A DNA stretch of 64,000 nt, taken from NCBI GenBank assembly GCA_946811695.1, contig OX328130.1, positions 73,366,853-73,430,852 of the forward strand, in the 5' to 3' direction. This document shows, in pieces, positions 58,462-64,000 of the stretch (position 1 is the stretch's first letter; the number at the start of each line of letters is the position of its first letter). Position numbers and translations under genes: made by a program. The notes beneath the pieces are model-generated. The model worked only from the letters and a program-made list of their open reading frames with translations. It did no database searches and had not been told where the DNA came from. The DNA is from Gonocerus acuteangulatus. Lineage: Eukaryota; Arthropoda; Insecta; Hemiptera; Coreidae.

Positions 58462-58682
58462 GGAAAATAAAATTTTCAAAATTAATCTTCAGCAGGGTTA
58501 GCTAATTGGAACAGTTAACTAAATGTTTAACTACTATCTAGTTAACATTGCTCTACTAGAAACTATTAATTCCTATTTCTGAAGAGAGTTCATGTTTATT
58601 AGCAGTTTCCAACATTTGCTGATTTCAAGGTGGTTCATTTTTTTGCACAGATATTCAGTTTGTTAATAAAAATTAACAGCTA

Positions 58683-58830
58683 ATAGCCACGTTGCGTGTA
58701 ACGGTTCACGTTGATCACCGAAGTTAAATAACGTCAGGCGCGGCCAGAACCTGAATGGGTGATCGACCACGCGCTGTTTGCATTCTATATGGGTGACAAC
58801 TTGTAGATAGCTCGGCGATACTATTACTAC
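58683..58830 (+). mobile_element. 5S rRNA-derived SINE (SINE3-like), copy 2
   Basis: GCCACGTTGCGTGTAACGGT, GATCACCGAAGTTAAATAAC, GGCGCGGCCAGAACCTGAAT and GGGTGATCGACC follow the 5S order with more divergence than copy 1. The tail CTTGTAGATAGCTCGGCGAT lines up with CCTGAAGATAGCCCAACGTT of copy 1. Confidence 0.7.
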
Positions 58831-59004
58831 ATGTACTATAATATTCGAGTCATTTTCTAGAGCTGTTGAGTCTAGAACCCGGGCTCCCGTAAACATCTTG
58901 TTGAGAAGAGTGTTGTTGTTTCAGGTTTGGATTCGGGGTATCAGACCGTCTCTAAGCTCTCTTTGAAAAGGGTGCAATCATGCGGCCGGATCATATGATA
59001 TGAT

Positions 59005-59046
59005 GTGACGTATAGTCAAGAATCAGCTACCTCTACTGTATCATCC

Positions 59047-59106
<60 letters not shown>
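59005..59106 (+). repeat. Family-D repeat copy 2 and (TA)n array
   Basis: GTGACGTATAGTCAAGAATC through GTATCATCCCCCT, then (TA)n at 59051-59106. A degenerate family-A tail follows to about 59190. Confidence 0.55.
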
Positions 59107-59109
<3 letters not shown>

Positions 59110-60035
59110 AATCACGGTTAATTTCGAGATCTATCGGTTCATGAAAGGTTAACTTTCTTAGTCGGATAAGCGGGTTTCCACCCTAGGGAGTGAAAGATTA
59201 ATGGCGATGCATATGCCTAGGCATTACCAAAATTTGTTTCAAGTGGTACATTTTATTAATGAATATAGTTTTCTTTATGATCTGGACTTTTTGCTAATCT
59301 GACAAAATGTTGAATGAAACAACATCTACAACAGTGTATTGTTGTAGAGTTTCTATACAAGATTTGTTTTTTGTACGATTCACCAACATGGTTTCTTTGT
59401 TGTTTATCATTCTCACCATTCGTTTTCCAAATTGAAATGAAACAATAGTCCAGAAATGTCATTCACTAACTCATTGAGACATTTTTTACAAACAAAGTTG
59501 TAGGGTAGAGTCCAGATTGTAATTCTATTGTAGAATTCACTGAATCCCTCTAGTAGACGTCAACGGGCATGAATGAAACCCCAGTAGGAGACTATTGAAA
59601 CTGTCTGTGAATCCAACTAAGAATTGTAGTATACTGCTTGGAATAACGCACAGCTGGGGGTGTCATGGAATTATTATGAATGGGACAGGTGTTATCGGCT
59701 GAATGCAGGAACGCCAAGGGCAGCGTGGCTTTTGTCCCCGTTCCGTTGACAGCAGGCAAAAAATACGGCAGACTGGGCGTGTAGGAAGACACACGACTTC
59801 CTGATGAAACATATTAACAAACTCCCCTTAGAACGTATGTTCTCAACGTTTTATGCTTTGTATCCAATGTTGAAGGGAACGAATCACTTGTAACCACTTG
59901 TTCGCCGTAATGAGTTACATAAACGCGACAGTTACCAAGATTTTCTGTGGTTTGTAGTACAATTCGTTGAAAAAGGAACAAAAAAATGAAAATGACGAAG
60001 GAAAAAATAATGAGATAAAAGGGAACCAACGTCAA
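59107..60035. other. Mostly unassigned spacer
   Basis: After the degenerate family-A tail, no domain is recognisable in the several 60-70-codon frames present. Confidence 0.35.
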
Positions 60036-60097
60036 TAGTCATACATGATTCCCGAACAAGCCAGACGGGCCCAGGGGGATGATACAGTACTGGTAGA

Positions 60098-60167
<70 letters not shown>

Positions 60168-61237
60168 CTGTTAACACGATAGCGGCCAGAGTTTTTGTTT
60201 TTTTCGTCAATAAACTTGGTATATAGCATTCAGTTAGCAAATGATTTAACCACCAGTGAGTTCGTTAACCACCAAAGTCGGTCTACCGGAAGGGGGAGTT
60301 TACCCCGAAACCAAAACACTAATTTGACCATGTCAGCCGTAATATTTGTTATATTTCAACGAAACTTGGTATTCGTAGTGGTAATATAGAGACAAAAGTG
60401 AGATGTAAAAATGAACTAAATCGGTTCATTAGGAGGGGGGTTTACTCCGGACCCACAATACCAATTCGCCACTACCAGCCGTGATTTTTGGTATATTTCG
60501 ACGAAACTCGATATTCGTAGTGGTAATCCACAGGTAAATATGTGTTGTAAAAATAAACTAAATCGGTTCATTAGGAGGGGGGGGGGGGGGGTTACTCCGG
60601 ACCCACAATACCAATACCGCCACTACCAGCCGTGATTTTTGGTATATTTCGACGAAACTAGGTATTCGTAGTGGTAATCTACAGGTAAATATGTGTTGTA
60701 AAAATAAACTAAATCGGTTCATTAGAAGGGGGGTGGGTTTACTCCGGACCCAAATTCCTAATATACTCATACCGGTCGTAATCTCTGCTGTATTGTAACG
60801 AAACGCGGAATAAGTCGTGGGTAACTCATGAGAAAGAAGTGTTGTAAAAATGAGCTGAATCGGTCAATCGGAAAGCGGGGTTTAATTTGTAATATATTTC
60901 AATAGAAAAGCCCGCCAGATGTAGGTTCACAAAGCCGCCGCAAGGAGCGCTTTCTACCACTAGAGGGACTATATCCTGTTCCTGCGTTAGATCAAAATAC
61001 GATAATATGAGGTTTTTTGTATTTATTACGTAGTGTAATAGGTAACATGTGTAAACATAACTCTGGAAGCAAATTAATAATTGATCAGTTACTCATTACA
61101 AATTTAAAAGAGAACTATTCATGTTTTTATTTTATTTATGTAGGATATTTTAAGCAAATTGTTCTGGAAAGCAGTCTACACTACCCAAATTCTGAGGAAA
61201 GTGCTTAGTTATGCAGCTGCTGCGTGACGGACTTTTT
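60036..61237 (-). mobile_element. Family-B element B7 with family-D sequence in place of its 3' tail
   Basis: 5' end near 61237 (AAAAAGTCCGTCACGCAGCA), AAGCACTTTCCTCAG, several 142-bp-type repeats with a G15 run near 60580, then GTTAACAGACACACA and (TA)n at 60098-60141. Beyond the TA array stands a family-D copy (60036-60097) instead of the B hairpin. Confidence 0.7.
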
Positions 61238-62138
61238 CTATAGCAAAGAGACAGGGACGGTATGATTGAAGTATTGAAAAGATTGAACAGCTGTTTTGAA
61301 GATTGTAGACGGTGCCGCTAATGTGTTTGTGTACACTGTATTGGAATTACTACACTATTTGAGTGCTGTTACATCATACAAATGGTTCGGCGTTTTGTTT
61401 AAACGTCCATAGGGAAATATGCGCCGTGACCTTCACATTCCAGTCCTACATTCCTTCCAATGTTAATGATTTCTTATTACAATAACGGGCATAATTAGGT
61501 TATATTTACGAATTTATATTATAAACTGTACTTAAAAATATCATTTTTTTTTTTCAAGCCTTGATAAAGAGGGAATCGAACCCACGTCCCAGAGCAAGGA
61601 GTTCTGAAGACTTTACCCTAGGATGCTTAAAGTGCTCAGACCCCGAACATTTCCGAAGAGGGGGGGTCTAGAAACCCCCAACTTCTTTAGTGTTTTAACC
61701 ATATGTGCTTCATTTAACAATTTTTTTTTGTCTTCGTGCGTATATAATAGAACAAGTCAGACTTTGGGGAGTATAAAAAAAAATTCAACCTTTTTGTGCA
61801 TGAATTTTCCAAAATACGTTGTAAAATATCTCAAATTTTCGACTAAAAATATAATTTTTAAATGTATGCAATATACAATACTTTTTTTTGTTGTTGTTAT
61901 TTTTTCCAGAAAAAACAGTAGTTTGTTGTACAATAAATTAGTATTTAATGAAAAATAAAAAGGGAGACTATTTGAGCTAATTGAGAATTAATTAATCAAA
62001 AATACATTTTTCAAAAATATTTGTCCAAAATATCTTGATAAATTTATCAGATGCGTTGTCCGTTAACCGACATGATCCGTCCACCGGAACATGTTTTTTG
62101 CTGATTAAAAATGGCAGACAGACTTGACAGAATTGACA
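61238..62138. other. Spacer with a tRNA-like SINE head
   Basis: Minus strand 61625-61553 reads GTGGGTTCGATTCCC with a tRNA-like arrangement and ends in an A run, a likely short SINE. The rest is unrecognised. Confidence 0.4.
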
Positions 62139-62588
62139 GGGTATGAGTATATTAGGAATTTGGGTCCGGAGTAAACCCCCCCCCCTTCTAATGAACCGAT
62201 TTAGTTTATTTTTACAACACATATTTACCTGTAGATTACCACTACGAATACCTAGTTTCGTCGAAATATACCAAAAATCACGGCTGGTAGTGGCGGTATT
62301 GGTATTGTGGGTCAGGAGTAAACCCCCCCTTCTAATGAACCGATTTAGTTCATTTTTATATCTCACTTTTCTCTCTATATTACCACTACGGGTACCAAGT
62401 TCCGTTGAAATAAAACAAATATTACGGCTGACATAGTCAAATTAGTGTTTTGGGTTCGGGGTAAACCCCCCCTTCCGGTGGACCGACTTTGGTGGTTAAC
62501 GAACTCGTTCAATCGTTTGCTAATTGAATGCTATATACCAAGTTTCGTGACGAAAAAACAAAAACTCTGGCCGCTATCGTGTTAACAG

Positions 62589-62653
<65 letters not shown>

Positions 62654-62780
62654 TGTTAACACGATAGCGGCCAGATTTTTTGTTTTTTCGTCACGAAACT
62701 TGGTATATAGCATTATATATAAAAATTCCGTCATGAGTCCAACCTCAATAGCTACTTTCCTTCGGAGGAAAGTGCTAAAA
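62139..62780 (+). mobile_element. Family-B element B8, 5' truncated, with a hairpin duplication around (TA)n
   Basis: Family-B repeats run to AACAGACACACAC and (TA)n at 62600-62649. The 65 bases before the array are repeated inverted after it (GTCTGTTAACACGATAGCGG to GGTATATAGCATT), and then the normal B tail resumes at about 62720, ending GTGCTAAAA at 62780. Confidence 0.75.
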
Positions 62781-63433
62781 GGATGTCATAAATGTTTTTA
62801 GGGTCACCTCTTTCGCCAAAAACGGTATTTTTACTTTTGAAAATGTGAGTTTCATTTAGTTGTAGGCGAAATATTTATATCTTAAATTTTCCAAATCACA
62901 CAAGTTTAAACAGTTCCTAAATGTTGGACGTTTATAATTATTTTCTGACGAAAATTTGAAGAAATGTTTTAAAACCAACAATAAAATAATCTGTTTAAAA
63001 AATAGGTAGTAATATTTCTTTGTTCTTCCATAACAGAGTTCACATTTCTGCACAATCTAGCGTCGAATATGAGTAACATAATGCAGACATTAAAAAAAAT
63101 TCAATCCTATTCTCAAGATTGAATAATTTTAGCACAATCTTATGATAAGAAAGATAACGTTCGCTCTTGTCTTAGTTATTTTCATTATCATGTAAACAGA
63201 GATAAATAGCTAGAGAATGAGTCACTCGTGAATAATTAAGTCGTAAACCTTTTTACAACAATTTATAATAGAATTATAAGTATTCTTTCTACAAAAAAAA
63301 TACAATAAAAAACAAGTTATGCGAATCAGGTGCATATTTCTCAACAAGAAAGGTATTTCACGCCACATTAATTAAGATTTTTTTAAATTCAATAAATGCA
63401 TTTTTATTGTTCTTAAAAATCGTCTTATTATTA
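62781..63433. other. AT-rich spacer
   Basis: Nothing recognised. Confidence 0.4.
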
Positions 63434-63630
63434 TTAGATTTTAACGTCCATTTATTATTAACTACGAATTTTAGGACGGTTTGCCAATAGATTACCACCC
63501 TTTTCAAGTCCGGATAGGGCTGATGCCTTTTCTTTTTTCTAAAGAAAAGCCACCACCCCTAGAGGGAATCGAACCCTTTGGCACGGATTGTTAAGTGCTC
63601 ACCCCTTAACGCTTACGGCACCGGGTCATC
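63434..63630 (-). mobile_element. tRNA-derived SINE, family S2, copy e
   Basis: Minus strand: CCCGGTGCCGTAAGCG head, B box variant GGTTCGATTCCC, GGCTTTTCTTTAG, CATCAGCCCTATCCGGACTT, ending TGGACGTTAAAATC. Confidence 0.8.
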
Positions 63631-63676
63631 TTCTTCTTCTTCACTTTGGATAAATTAACTAAAATCTCTAATGAGG

Positions 63677-63715
63677 AATGCGCTTAGTTATACAGCTCCT
63701 CCGTGACGGATCTTA
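63677..63715 (-). repeat. Solo family-B 5' end
   Basis: Minus strand AAGATCCGTCACGGAGGAGC then GTATAACTAAGCGC; no 3' end found. Confidence 0.5.
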
Positions 63716-64000
63716 TTTTAAAATTTAATTTTGTACTGTATTAAACCCCAGAAAACTAACACATTCTAATTTTCTTCGTGTTCCTTGTTAGTTGAATGTG
63801 ATATCCATCGCGTTTCCCTGGAAGGATATACAAAAAATGACGGCGAATTAATTTGTTTTTGTTTTTTTTTACTAACGACAACATCCATGGTGCAGGAGTG
63901 AATTTTTTTAATGGGGCCTGATTCCTTATGGACCAATTGTGTGTCTCATTTGATGTGCACAACTTAGGGCGGAATTCGTTCGAAAATAACAGTTCGACCG
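63716..64000. other. Terminal spacer
   Basis: Nothing recognised. Confidence 0.4.

Overview
This is a repeat-saturated, AT-rich eukaryotic nuclear window, most likely from an arthropod. The host is inferred from the mix of element types (mariner, Tigger/pogo, hAT, Jockey-like and CR1/L2-like LINEs, Ty3/gypsy, Penelope-like elements, Helentron-like elements, tRNA- and 5S-derived SINEs); no marker gene fixes the species. There are more than 25 separate (TA)n arrays in 64 kb. Only one reading frame looks like an intact host gene: a small GPI-anchored Ly6/three-finger protein at 8903-9325. Nearly every other long open frame is a (TA)n or minisatellite artefact, or transposon debris.

Layout. 0.4-4.0 kb: two family-A rolling-circle-like elements lie tail to tail, the first holding a Penelope-like (PLE) GIY-YIG remnant inside its (TA)n array. 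4.1-8.1 kb: nested inverted repeats, a family-B element with a young SINE, a LINE RNase H remnant and a mariner remnant. 8.3-9.4 kb: two SINEs, then the Ly6 exon. 9.4-13.7 kb: fold-back elements and family-A tails. 14.5-18.1 kb: one family-B and one family-A element. 18.9-20.1 kb: a (CT)n tract and a 20-bp satellite. 20.7-26.1 kb: a compound hAT element with about 410-bp terminal inverted repeats, two head-to-head transposase copies and a captured gypsy pol fragment. 26.1-32.5 kb: a 47-bp minisatellite, a PLE palindrome and more family A. 32.8-35.4 kb: a PLE GIY-YIG fragment, family C and a hAT MITE with a perfect 8-bp target duplication. 36.2-37.2 kb: a second 20-bp satellite. 39.1-46.6 kb: a LINE RT fragment, SINEs, families A and B, and a 52-bp minisatellite. 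48.2-52.0 kb: a PLE palindrome, a Tigger/pogo derivative with an internal 106-bp minisatellite, and a LINE 3' end. 52.9-62.8 kb: two 5S-derived SINE copies and five more family-B copies.

Main result. Two families, A and B, share one design: an asymmetric 5' end (AAAGTCCGNCNCGCAGGANC), an inner motif (TTAGCGCGGTTCC or AAGCACTTTCC) whose reverse complement closes the 3' end just after a hairpin, and a (TA)n array about 140-200 bp before the 3' end. I read these as Helentron/HINE-like non-autonomous rolling-circle elements. PLE-derived tails sit inside their (TA)n arrays, often as inverted pairs. Those tails and other sites carry a hammerhead-ribozyme-like core: CTGANGA, a stem, GAAA, a self-complementary or near-self-complementary 4-mer (AYRT) overlapping the last A of GAAA, then T or C. 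The motif occurs ten times in the window.
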